Source: Lithospermum erythrorhizon
Taxonomy: Eukaryota > Streptophyta > Magnoliopsida > Boraginales > Boraginaceae
Direction of reading: 5' to 3'
DNA length: 64,000 nucleotides
Assembly (NCBI GenBank): GCA_019722365.1
Contig: JADFUC010001620.1
Location: 124,001-188,000, forward strand
The notes under the pieces were generated by a model, which was not told where the DNA came from, did no database searches, and saw only the letters and a program-made list of their open reading frames with translations. Below, in pieces: positions 24,784 to 36,121 of this stretch. The position numbers were made by a program, and so were the translations under genes. Each line of letters opens with the position of its first letter. Position 1 is the stretch's first letter.

Positions 24784-25490
24784 GGCAGGTTTGGATCACT
24801 ATTAAATTCGAGGACGGGGTATTTTTAGTAGTTCTTGGTTTTGTATAAATAGAGTTCGAGGGTTCAAATCTTATACAGAGTAGTTAATAGTAGTTGAATA
24901 TTTCCAGAAAACGAAAAAGGAGGAGGAGATGAATGAAGCAATGAACAAATAAGAGGAACCTTCGAACTCATAAAGTTGGGCATGTAGGATCTGTAGAGAA
25001 AAGAAAAATATAGGTACAATGTTATGGGTGATCACTTGTAGGGCCAAAAGTTGGTTCATCATGAATATTTAATATGGTGTATTCCTTTGGTTGTTTCTCA
25101 GAAATTCCTGATTAAAATTTCATATACTGTATATAATGTTGAATATGTAGATGGAAAAATAATTTGGTTTGAGTACTGTGGATTGAGCTCTTTCACTTAT
25201 CCAGATAAATGATTAACTTTCGGGTTACAGACACTCTAACGCTCATGTTATTAAAAGATCAAAAAATTATGTGATGTTAAATATGTTCTAGAAAACCCAT
25301 TCCCTCCCAACCGAGTTGTATACTTGTATATATAAGTACAATCTGGAAGAAGAGTTATCATTAAATGACTATCTTTAATCACTTCACATTTTCATTCACA
25401 TAATGTTGTTTGAGGGAATTAATTTTCTTTATGACATGGATTTAGTCATTTATGTTGTATCCTCTAGGATTGGTGTTTAAGAAATCTCTG
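24784..25490. other. Upstream region of EF-hand paralogue 1, then spacer
   Basis: Holds the presumed promoter of the minus-strand gene. The rest is AT-rich with no recognised element. Confidence 0.4.
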
Positions 25491-25499
25491 TTTGGTATT

Positions 25500-27009
25500 T
25501 GGTCTATTTAGATTAGGGGTTCGGTTGGACTCGGATAAAAATCGATCGGTTCGACCAGCGAATTCGGATAAAAACAGTGGGACTGGCCGGTTTTTAATAT
25601 TTGTTGAACCGGACACATGTGACCATACTCAGTCATTACGCGCTTCGAGTTGGAGTCATTGGCCGTATATCGAATCCTGCGTCGATGGTTGACACGAAAA
25701 ACACGTTTAAAACGGTAGAACACGATAGTTTAGTAAATAAAATGAGTTATTGGCTATCGACATACAAGAATTTAACCATAAAGTGACATTCTTAGCCATA
25801 CCCAAAACATAAAAGCAACATGACAATAAAATCGCAAAAATGTACCAAAACATCTTACAATTTCAACATTTCCAAAACCAAAAATAATAGCTGTTTACAT
25901 CAAAAAATGAAAAGAGGCTAGGGATCTGTGTAGATGCCTAAATAAAGTCATCGGTATTTGTAGTAATTTGCTTAAAGGGCACCTGTCCCGATGCGAGAAG
26001 GTGGGAAAGGGGTAGGTTTCGGCAGTGAGTGGAACGGATCACCGGATGGTAGCTTGCGTATCCGAATGAGGTATCTGATAAGGCAAATATATATCGGTAC
26101 TTAACAATAAGATGGGTAAATCTGACTATACAAAATATATCTGAGAAATATGCTAACAATTGAACACATTAGCAAAATACTCTTGAAATAAATCTGCTTG
26201 TAAAAAAGCTTCGACCTTCAGCCTTCACTTGAGGCCATATATTAATCCACGCTAATTAAACAAGTAACGGTAAAAATTTCACCCAACACGTTAATACACA
26301 ACCACAAATAAATGATTTAAAAAATTGAAACCACAATAACATCATATATAACAATTCATCATTTTCAGAGCAAGCTCACCTTGAACTCAACAACAACATA
26401 TCCTTTTCAGCCAGAACACGACATCATATTATCTTTTTCAATGAGGCTCACCGCCCGAACACCCAGCGTAAATCCTTCCACAAATCACACGTCTATTGAC
26501 AAACACACGCAGTTTCAAAGTAACATACATATCACACCTGATACAACCGTCGTCTGAAGCACTTTCAACCGAGTGCGCTCTAGATACTTCCACAACACAA
26601 TTATACTCGACATGAATACGGGGAATACTACCGGCCTTAAACATACTCAAATATTAAGCTAAAACATAAATGTACTCGCCCATAAATACCCTCCGATAAG
26701 CAACTTAATCGTCTAATGCGACTACCACGCAGTTCAACAATTCCACGGTCTCACATTACACCGATAGGTTCCGCAGCGAATACATTACCCGCAGTAACTT
26801 ATCATCGCAACACCCAAACATAAATAAGATAACAAGCGATGATAAATCACTTGGTAGTACCGCTTAGCGCCTAGCCGATCAATCGATCCTCACTTATTTG
26901 TTCCCACGTCCAGGAATGCGAGCAGGACACATTACAAAATAAAATCACAACTCGTAACCGTGATCCTTTTTATCTAATTTAAATACCAGTTTTTGCTCAT
27001 TTCGATTAT
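25500..27009. other. Unclassified repeat-like region left of the chromovirus nest
   Basis: More CpG-rich than the neighbouring genic spacer and resembling LTR sequence in texture, perhaps minus-strand, but no partner copy, termini or coding motif were found in the window. The 70-codon minus ORF at 26438-26650 has no recognised family. Confidence 0.3.
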
Positions 27010-27697
27010 AAATTTACGGTTGTGAGTTGGTCGAGAGGAAAGTTTGTTGGAATGAGGTAGGAGAGGAAAGTTTACGGTTACGAGTTGGTCGAGAGTTCGA
27101 TGAAAGCCCGGATCGATTGATTGACATCAAGGGCAATTTCTGGATAAGCGGAAGAAATATGCAAATCGTCGAGTAGACTTGTCGTTTGAGAATTCGGCGG
27201 CCAGGTGTGTTCCTGAGGGTATCTCCGTGGAAAAGTGATGCGGTTTAGAGGAGGAAAGAAGTTGAGTTCTCGTTATATTGGACCATTTGAGATCCTTGGG
27301 AGAGTTGAACAAATGGAGCATCGGTTGTGCCTCGAGTTTAGATAAGTTCATAATGTGTTCCGTAGTAATCTGTTTGAGGAAGTATATCACGACAGTCGTA
27401 TTCTTATTCCTCGGTGGAGCTTGAGAGGCTTTGACGTTTGAGGAAAGACCGGTGGAGATTTTGGACCGAAGGTTTTGAGGAGTAAGGCCGGTGGCTTGTG
27501 GTAGAAGTCTGTGGAGGAATCGAGGCGTGTAGAAGAAGCGACTTGGGGCGTGAGGATGAGATGAGGAACCGTTACCCTTGTTTCTTCGAGTTGATGTGAG
27601 TTGTTGTTTTTTTTATATGGTATTTGTTTTTTGTGTTATATACATGTTCTTGGTTGTTTGGGTTGTTTAAATTTAAATTCAGTATTAGGTGGTAGAT
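27010..27697 (+). mobile_element. 3' end of pol from a second Tekay/Del-type copy
   Basis: Closely matches 42007-42678: GTTGGAATGAGGTAGGAG, GAGTTGGTCGAGAGTTCGAT, AGACTTGTCGTTTGAG, TATATTGGACCATTTGAGAT, then GTTTGAGGAAGTATATC and CCGGTGGAGATTTTGGACCG. It is thus integrase C-terminus plus chromodomain region and runs straight into the LTR at 27698, exactly as pol does at the right LTR. At its left edge a ~50-bp piece (TTTACGGTT...GAGTTGGTCGAGAG) is duplicated in tandem. Confidence 0.8.
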
Positions 27698-30313
27698 TGT
27701 AATAACCGTCGTTTTAAAAAAAAAAAAATTATTTTCGATTGACGGTGGGACCCGGGGATAATATAATTTATTAAGATGATAATGTTATTTAAATAAAAGT
27801 TTTGCTTCGAACTTCATTTATAATTTAGTAGTGTTTCCGTGGAAGAATTTTATCTTTGAAATCGGGTTCGTGGAGATTAAGTACGATGGCGAATTAACCG
27901 AAACCGAGCGGGACTCGATTTTTGTATAAATATGCAAGCTTATCCTCAGCGTCGTGAACACTTCACCGTTTCATCTTGTTCATTTGGCCGAGATCTTTCT
28001 CTTACTCCCCCCCTTGAACTTTTTTCCATTTCTCTCTTCAATTGTCATTTCTTCCAGAAACCGTTTGTAGAATATTGTTACCTTCATCATTCTCTTGAGT
28101 TAAGGTAAGAAATTTCAGTCTTTGAAGAGATATTTCTTGGGTTTTAAGAGATAGTTGACTTTTTGAATTTGACTTTTATAGTGGGTATGATAAATCTTGG
28201 TTGGTTATGGGTTACATGGCGTATATATGTGATGAACCATTGATTTAGGAAGTCGTTTGAGGCGTTATGGTCGAGTTGACTTTTTAAGGGTTTTTCAGGT
28301 TGACTTTTTTATGTGGATATTTTATAAAAATTTAAATGTGTGGAGGTTACATTGGGACCTTATTATAGTTGTTATGATGTTAAATTGGTGATTTAAAATT
28401 TATTAAAGTGTTATGTTGAAAAGAAGTGAAATTTCCAAGTTGAGTTATAATTATTTGGGCATAGATTGTTAATTATGGACCAGCTGATTAATTAGAATGA
28501 CTTATAAGTTGATTTGTAATGAGAAAGTGATAAGATGGAATTTAGTGGGGGATCGATTGGGTTGTGTCCGATGGGATTATAATTCGATAGTTTATCCGTT
28601 AAGTTAGACCATTTAGAAAATAGTTCCCCCTAAGAGTTGGTTATGTATCCTAGAAGCGCGGGGTATAGTAATAGGTTTTGATCATACTTTAAGGTATTTT
28701 GTTAAGTGATCGTGGAAAAGAGCGATTACCTTGATTATGCTTTCAGCGAGAGTTCGGTAGCTAGCGGAGGTGATACTTATCTCGCGGGTGTTACTTTTAC
28801 GTACTTACCTTGATTTGTGATAATACATGTTATTGTGGTGTGATTATGTGAGAATGATGTACATGTCGTGTGTTATGATTATGAGAATGATATACATGTA
28901 ATTGTTGTGTTATGTGATTGTGTTTTACGTGGCGTTGAAGATTGTTGGAGGTAAATGCCCGGGCGAACTCGCTTATATTTCTGAATTCTGTGGCCTTGTC
29001 GGCACTATTATATTATGTGGCCTTGTCGGCACTTTTGATATGTTTGTGGCCTTGTCGGCGATTGTGATTGATTTACGATTGTGGGATGTTTTAGCTGTGT
29101 GTTGTAATACTGTTTGGGAGTAGAGTAGTTGTTTGGGTTATGCATGAGTTTGAGGCCTTGAGTATCAGGGGGTGACCCTATAGTTGGGATTACTAGGGAT
29201 TAGGTGACTCTCCTTCCTTGCAGGGATATGTGAGCTATTGTGTACATACTACGGTATAAGCGTGCGGTTGTATATACTTAAATTGTATAAGAGCGGTATG
29301 ACTCTCTTTTTGACCCGGCTTTCTTTGTGCATTGTCGGTGTGGCCTATACTACGGTATAAGCGTGCGGTTTATTTATACTTCGGTATGAGAGCGGTATGA
29401 GGTCTTTTGATCACTTTCTTTGTGTGCATTGTCGGTATGGCCACATACTCGGTATAGCGTGCGGTTGTATATACTTTAGTATAGGCGGTGTTTATTAGCG
29501 GTTGATCCATTCTATGAGTAGGCAGTTGAGTATATGCGCATTAGAGGATTTGGTAATACATGTGGAGATTTGAGAGATAGAAGGTGATGACTAGATTTAT
29601 AGTCGATGTTAGTCTCTGTGATTTAGATTTCCCAGATTTGATTGTGTCTTTATTGAGACATATATTATGTCTTAACATGTTATGCACGAGACGCTGTGAA
29701 ACCTTATTGTATGACGATTAGATAGTCTGGATATATGTATATTATTCATATTTGATTATTAAATTAAAATATCTTTCGTTCCGTATGGTAAGTTCACCCA
29801 TTGTTAAGTTTCACGCTAAGGCAGCTTCGCCCCTTTTAGCTATGGGCGGCATTTCGTTGTGCCCGGGGTTGACGGGTGTTGGATTGAGCCAGAGGTTGTT
29901 GCGAGTTTGTTAGAGTGGCTAGGTGAGCGTCGGGTGGTTGAGGATCTCACGGTCTCATTTTGATGTGTTGTCAACTAGTTTTTCATTGTTGTATTTCCTT
30001 TTTGAAATCTTAGCTTGTCGGTAGTCATTTGTATTCGAGGATCACAATCGTATCATACATTTGTAGCACTAGGCATTACTTTATTTGGGATATATTTGTG
30101 TATATATTTATGGGTTGAGTCGTTTCGATATCGGTGATGGATTATAAATTTTAAAAGCTTGTTTTGATTTGGGAAACTTAATTGTGATCACATTTTTTGG
30201 ATGAAGCGAATTGTATTTTAAGCGGAGTGCGTCCGTCGGTTTGGTGACTACGGTGTTAGGATTTTAATGACTACCGCCTCGGGCGGCCACACGACCTGGG
30301 GCGGGTCGTTACA
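27698..30313 (+). repeat. 5' LTR of the Tekay/Del-type element (shared with the copy to its left)
   Basis: 2616 bp, TGTAATAACC...GGTCGTTACA. Contains three TGTGGCCTTGTCGGC repeats at about 28980-29060 and a longer tandem set at 29240-29490. Sister LTR at 42679-45280 aligns throughout, with differences dominated by short indels. Confidence 0.88.
29240..29490 (+). repeat. LTR-internal tandem repeat, about 100-bp units
   Basis: Three partial units built on TACGGTATAAGCGTGCGGTT, then a TATACTT block, GAGCGGTATG, CTTTCTTTGTG and CATTGTCGGT. The same three-unit layout is in the sister LTR at about 44210-44465, so it predates this insertion. Confidence 0.7.
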
Positions 30314-30317
30314 ATTT

Positions 30318-30329
30318 TGGTATCAGAGC
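30318..30329 (+). promoter_or_regulatory. Primer binding site, initiator tRNA-Met type
   Basis: TGGTATCAGAGC lies 4 bp after the LTR end (TTACA). It is complementary to the 3' end of initiator tRNA-Met, the usual minus-strand primer for these elements. Confidence 0.9.
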
Positions 30330-30460
30330 TTAGGTTTGATTTCTTCTGGGTTACATACGTGACAGTTTGTGAGTCGACTTGTTTTCCGCTTGAGTCACTT
30401 GTAGGTGGTGTCTTTTTGTTAAAATAAAGGTCTTTTCTTTGTTGCGTAGGCACATTGAGG

Positions 30461-31735
30461 ATGCCACCAGTGCATTAGGCGAGGTAAGAGCAGGGGCAGA
30501 GGTAGGCACAGAGGGGCCGAGGCGAGTAGGGGCTATAGATGTCGATGAGAGTACGGCGTGGACCGGCCGGGGTCGGAGGTGCATTCTTGACGAGTTGAGG
30601 TAGACACCGTGGGGCGAGAGTGTGGTCTTCGGTGGGTGACGTGAGGAGATCGAATTCGAGCTAGTTGTTTGATCGGTTTAGAAGTACATTGAGTTAGATT
30701 CGGGATATGAGAGTCCATCTTTTGAGCGATGGGGAGGGATTATGGGCGAGATGAGGTGAAGTTTGCTACTTATAAGCGTCATGAGGGGTGCAGGTAGTAG
30801 GGTGGGGAGGGCAGGTGCATCTCATTGCGAGAGGGAGGTTAAATGTTTCACAGGGGCAATTTGTTGAGCCTCTTCGGGAGAATTGTGCCCAGGGCCACGT
30901 AGGCGGCACTTGGAGAGAAGGATTTCGTTGACACGGGGTTCGAGGTGGAGATGCGAGGCCGATTCGGTGATTTGTGCCGACTTCTTTCACGATGTTTATC
31001 CAGTAGAGGCGAAGAGGATCAGGTTGAGGGATGGTTTGACGTGGGAGGCTCGTCACCGGATCTCATGATGGTTTTACTAGTTTTCCCATGCTTGTGAGAA
31101 TGCGGCCACGAAGATGGAAGTAAGGTTAGCGAGGCCGGAGGCGAGTGGATAGAGGAGAATTCGACTGAGACTTTCTAGGTGAGCGCCCATTCTAGAGTTG
31201 AAGGAGGACGGACCCGGCCGAGTAGATCACAGGCGGGAATCGCTTGGTGCTCAGGCAGTTCACCGGGGATTATTCCTTTGCTCCTTACACACACGGTGGG
31301 CGCCTGCCGAGATACGCGGGGTTGAGTAGTCTTCAGGGGAGTCCCGAGGCGATTAATCATTGATACCGTTGTGAGGTCGGATTAGGCCGCAGGCGGGATT
31401 GCGGGTGAGGGGTGGTCATATGTTATCGATGCGGCTGACGGGACATCGCGAAGAGTTGTCCCAGTTTATTAGAGAGAGAGAGGTGCTGAATGCGTCGGCT
31501 GCAGTTCGACTGTCGGAGGCGGTTATCCGGTCGTAGTGGTGATTCAGCGGCCGTGGGGGCGAGGATATGGAGGCTGTAGGACCTCGGAAGGAGTCTGGGT
31601 GGTGGCGGCTTTGGCTGGTGGTGAGCCAGTCGTGCCGTTAGTCATCGGGGGCCCGAGATACCCCAGTGGTGGCAGTGCATTATTCCTTTTTGTGGATATT
31701 GAGCCCGGTGTTGTTTGATTACGGGCTAGCGTTCT
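30461..31735 (+). pseudogene. Gag and start of protease, Tekay/Del-type element
   Basis: Starts at ATG 30461. Capsid wording FFHDVYPVEAKRIRLRDG is seen near 30980-31035. A possible zinc-knuckle region lies near 31265-31400 but the cysteine spacing is not intact. The protease start VLFDYGLAF (for VLFDSGASHSF) is at about 31705-31730, with the active-site Asp kept but the Ser/Thr-Gly pair altered. Frameshifted throughout. Protease is cut by the Athila insertion at 31806. Confidence 0.7.
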
Positions 31736-31805
31736 TTTGTGTCACCGAGTTTTATTCTGCTTTATACATTATGTTGTGTGCACATTACTGTCCTTGAGAT
31801 TATGG

Positions 31806-32915
31806 TGATAAGTGTTTATTATATAGTGTTTTGAGGCCTAATTACGTGATAGGCGATGTTATTTTGCCTTAATCCGATATAATTTGCACTTGTTTCGTTT
31901 TATTTGAGTTTAGGCGGGTTAGCCGGTTAAAGTGAAGGTCGGGCGCGAATTGAAGATATGGCTTGGTCTAAGAGTTACATGAGTCATGATCCAAGAATAA
32001 GGGATTCGGTACATCCAACATTAGGTTATGAAGCACATAAAAAGAGGAGAAGTTAAAATTCAAAAGAAGGAGATATGCAATTTCCGGAGAAAGAAGTCAT
32101 CGAAAATTGTCGAGCTTTTGGCGCACCGTTGGAAGTTGGAGTTGATTTCTTTTAATTGGTTGATATATTTTTAATTCAAGTTACTTTTATTGGGATGAAT
32201 GTCATTAATTTCATGTATTTATTTATGTCTTTTATTATGAACTAATTTTATTATTAGTGAGACCATGATGTAGTTGGATCGGATGATTTAATTTTCTTAG
32301 ATTAATTTGTTTCGGTTCATAATTCGATTGTGTGCATAATTAGTATTTAATATCTTGATATCGATATTAAGTCGTTCATATAAGTGATTAATTGCTAGAA
32401 ATAGGGTTGTCGCTTAGGAATTAATAATCGAGAACACATCATTTCACTTTTACCGTAGAGATATAGGTAATGCCGTATGCAATTTAATAAGCATAAGTTA
32501 TGAAAAAAGATCTCCTATTTTAGTATCGTAGAGATATAGTTAGTTTCTTAGGAGACTTAATTGGTGTTAACTGAGAAGTAATATCAATTGTATAGGAATG
32601 CTTTTGTTATGAACTAATAAGTAACTACTAGTTAAATTGAATACGATGATCGATGAAATCATACCTTACTGACATACTTGAATAGTAAGTACGATCAGCT
32701 ACTTTTCATTCGAGTTAGTATTAGCTAATTTAATTGCTTAGTCAATTTAGTTAAGTAGTCTAAATAAAGATTTACTATTTAATTATTAGTTAATTAAGGA
32801 TTAAGAGAGGCCTAGTACTTGATATATTGGAATTTGTGAGGCGATACTCGTTAGCATTCATTATATTACTTGACACGACCGGACTCGACCGGAACACATA
32901 AATTGGTGTTGTCGA
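31806..32915 (+). repeat. 5' LTR of the Athila element
   Basis: 1.1 kb, TGATAAG...GTGTTGTC. Aligns with 38356-39469; the two differ mostly by small indels. Confidence 0.88.
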
Positions 32916-32920
32916 GATTC

Positions 32921-32934
32921 AGGCGCCGTTCCCA
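32921..32934 (+). promoter_or_regulatory. Primer binding site, Athila type (worn)
   Basis: AGGCGCCGTTCCC follows the LTR end. Athila elements typically carry TGGCGCCGTTGCCGGGG, taken as tRNA-Asp complementary. Here the first and later bases are changed. Confidence 0.6.
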
Positions 32935-33153
32935 GTTTCGATACTACTAATATTAGTTTTAATTTAGGTTCCTTAACTAAGCTAGTTTTATTATATTATT
33001 GTTTAGCTAGATTTATCTCTTTTTACTTCTATTATTGTTTACAGTGCGTATTATTCGCATCATTGTGGAAGGTGTTCTTTGATCGGAGATTGAGAAAACA
33101 TCTAGGAAACTAAATTACGAGACTCGAAGAAGAAATATTTGAGTTCATACACC

Positions 33154-34950
33154 ATGGCCAATAACCTTGATACTACTGACGGGTGATTGATATTCATGGG
33201 GATGGCGATGACACAGTGCCTCGGATGACTTTGAGGATTATGCATTACTACGTTAGAGGGTTAGCTGCTGTACTCGAGGCCACCGCTTGTCAATGCCCGA
33301 CAACTTTGAGTTGAGCACAGCTGATCAACATGTGAAGAATCATGTGCAATTCAATGGCTGAGTAAAGACCACCCAATGAGCATTTAGTAGAATTTCATGG
33401 AGATAGGCTGTACTCACAAAGTAAATGGTGTTCGATGATTCTATCCACCATTTGTTATTTCCTTTCTATGCGGAGAGCAAAGGGTAGTGGAATGCTTTCG
33501 AAATCACGAATGTGACCACATGGGAGCAAAAGAGGTGCAAAATTTTAGCCCGATATTTTCCCGTCAAATCCACCAAATTGAAGAATGACATTGTGTGTTT
33601 CCAGCAAGATGAAGATGAGATGGTTGGTGAGGCTTGGGAACGGTTTCAAGGTCTACTCAGAAAGTGTCCCAATCATAGCTTTCCCCGACCTTATTTGGTG
33701 CAAACCTTCCATAATGGGTTGACACCAAGCACTCGCACTATATTAGATGTCTCTGCTGGAGGAGCGTTTGATAAGAAGACGCCCGATGAAGCTTATATCT
33801 TATTGGAGGAATTATCTGCTGTCAGCGCGGCCCCATCCTCGAGCACATTACTCGTAGAGTGGTGGTCCTTGAGATTGATGAAAGACAAAATTTGGAAAGC
33901 GAATTAGCCTACCTTGGTCGGTTAAACTGACTCACAGAAATGGACATGGTGGGCGGATCGCAGAATATGGTTCCTGTGTACTCATGTAGTGGTAATCGTG
34001 ATACTACATCTTGTCTTGGAGGCCTCACGAGCAAGTTCAATATGCATCAATTTCAATCGACGGCCGAGTAGTGCGTTCTCCGATAACTTCTGATAATAAT
34101 TGGAGAACTAGCCCAATTTCTCTTGGAAGTAACAGCAAATGTGATGAGACCACCGGATTTCAAGATCAATCGGATTTGAAACTGAAGAGTCCAGTTGGAT
34201 AAGATTGAGAAGGTTGTGCTTTCGAAGTGGTGGAAAAAGACCAGAATAGGGATGCAGCCTTGAGAAGTGTAGAACGACAATTGGGCCAGTTAGCTGAGGC
34301 ATTGAATAATAGAAATGTGGGTTCCCTTCCAAGCAACTCTGAAAAGAACCCACGAGAACATGCACATGCAGTCACTTTGCGCAATGGTAAAAGTTTAGAG
34401 GTTGAGGTCGAGCCTTTACGGCAAACGACCACGGGAGAAGCAAATACTGACCAGCAGGAAGTTTCCATTGATAAATCTAACATTTCTGAATGTCCCTTTG
34501 TTAAACGCCGAGAGCGAAAAGCGTGCTCAATTTTCTAAATTTCTTGATGTGTTTAAGTTGCATAATGCGTTCCTTTGCGAGGCCAGCAGGCGATTCCCGG
34601 CTATCGCAGTTTATGAAAGATGTTTTATCCAAGAAAAGGCGATTTGAGAACGTGAAAGCGGTCTTAATGACTGAAAGAGTGTTCATGATAATCCAACGAA
34701 ATTGCCTTGAAGTTAAAGATCGGGGAGTTTCTGATCCCATGCGATCGGTGGCGTTGAATTTGGTAAGCGTTATGTGATTTAGGTGCAAGTATCAATTTGA
34801 TGCCTTTGTCGATTATGTCATAGGTTGGGTTTAGGGGGAGGTCAGAGTCTGACCATTTCTTTGCGATTAGTAGATAGATTATTGTGTACCCGTATGGTGT
34901 CCTTGAAGATGTTTTGGTTAGGTAGATAAGTTTATCTTTCCTCTTGATTT
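33154..34950 (+). pseudogene. Athila gag and protease remnant
   Basis: ATG at 33154 (MANNLDTTDG, then stop). The best stretch, 33512-33907, has capsid residues ARYFPVKSTKLKNDI, EAWERFQGLLRKCPNH, VQTFHNGL and AGGAFDKKTPDEAY. 34227-34538 continues with RQLGQLAEALNNR, LPSNSEKNP and AVTLRNGKSLE. 34500-34700 has KRAQFSKFLDVFK and DVLSKKRRFE. The protease active site DLGAS, then INLMP, is at 34776-34790. Frame changes several times. Confidence 0.82.
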
Positions 34951-36121
34951 AGTTGTACTCGATATGTCAGAAGATCGAAATCCCTTTATTGCTAGGTAGA
35001 CCTTTTCTGGCTACCCACTTAGAACCCTTATTGATGTTCATAAGACGGGTCATCTTAAGGTGGGAGGAGCAAGTTGTTTTTGACATCGTAAGTCTTAAAG
35101 TTCATGATAGGCAGAATGATTATTTTTCGATTGATGTGGTTGATACGTTAGTGCAACATACCTTTGAAAGTGAGTTGAAGTCTCTAGATTTAGTTGAGTT
35201 ATATCTAACAAATACTAAAGAGGAGAACTGGTCATCTGAAAACTTATTATCATTGGTAGCATATATGGATCACGGGCACTTCTACGTTATACCATGGTAG
35301 AAGAAGCCCCATTATGAGCTAGGACCACGGTATATCCAAAGTTGATACCGTCTATTGAAAAACCTCCTACCTTGGGTTGAGAGGCTTTGCGCCGCGCACT
35401 TAAATATGCTTTCTTACGTAGCCTTTAATGAATTACAGTATTATTTCTTCCTTGTTAGGTGAGGTGCGGAGAAAAACTTCTCGAAGTACTTGGAGAAACC
35501 TGGGCGCTTGGTTGGACGATAAGCGGACATTAGGGTCTGACCACTTATTTTGACTGCATCATCGAATACTACTTGAGGATGGTGCCAAATCCATTATTCA
35601 ACCTCGGGAAGGCAATTAATTCCTAATCTCGAAAAGAGGTGGTAGAGTGAAATTCTCGAACACGGATGCGGTATAATTTATCTATTTCGAATGGTGCTTG
35701 GGTGAGTCCGGTACAAGTTGTACCAAAGAAAGGTATTCTTTAGCGTTTAAGACACCTATTGGTGCAAAGAGATTGATGGATGCCAGTAGGCTTGAAGTTT
35801 CGTTTAGGAGCTTATGAAAAGTAAAAATTTACAAGGAAGCGAGCCGAGGTTGTCGTGATAAAGCGCTTTGTCTCGTATCGCGGGGATTTCAAGTTAGACC
35901 AACTAGTTTGTTGTTTTAATTCCAGACTTCTGGTATTCGAGTAAGTTAAAAATCTAAATGATGCAGACCGTTTACTATTACCCAAGTTTTCCTATGGTGC
36001 GGTGGAAATCTTTCATGAGGAGAGGAGCACTTTTAAGGTCAATGGTGAGCAGAAGCGTTATTATGGTGGACATGTGGAAAGAGTAAATACGGTGGTCATG
36101 TTGTGTGCACCACTCATTGAA
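34951..36121 (+). pseudogene. Athila pol with RT-to-integrase deletion
   Basis: Protease end LLGRPFLAT at 34989-35015, then the RT lead-in (KPPT, LKYAFL near 35365-35415; KLLEVL near 35475) up to WVSPVQVVPKKG at 35699-35734. The next recognisable piece is FKTPIG at 35746-35763, which belongs near the end of the integrase core, followed by YEKVKIYKE-like, LLFNS-like and YGAVEIFHEE, FKVNGEQKR, YYGGHVERVNTVVML to about 36110. RT palm, RNase H and most of the integrase core are absent. Confidence 0.8.

Noticed and set aside
29240..29490. CRISPR-like spaced repeats
   Set aside because: Units are imperfect, spacers are similar to each other, and they lie within an LTR of a plant nuclear element.
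30318..30329. Possible tRNA-Met gene fragment
   Set aside because: Only 12 bp of tRNA complement directly after an LTR end; it is a primer binding site.
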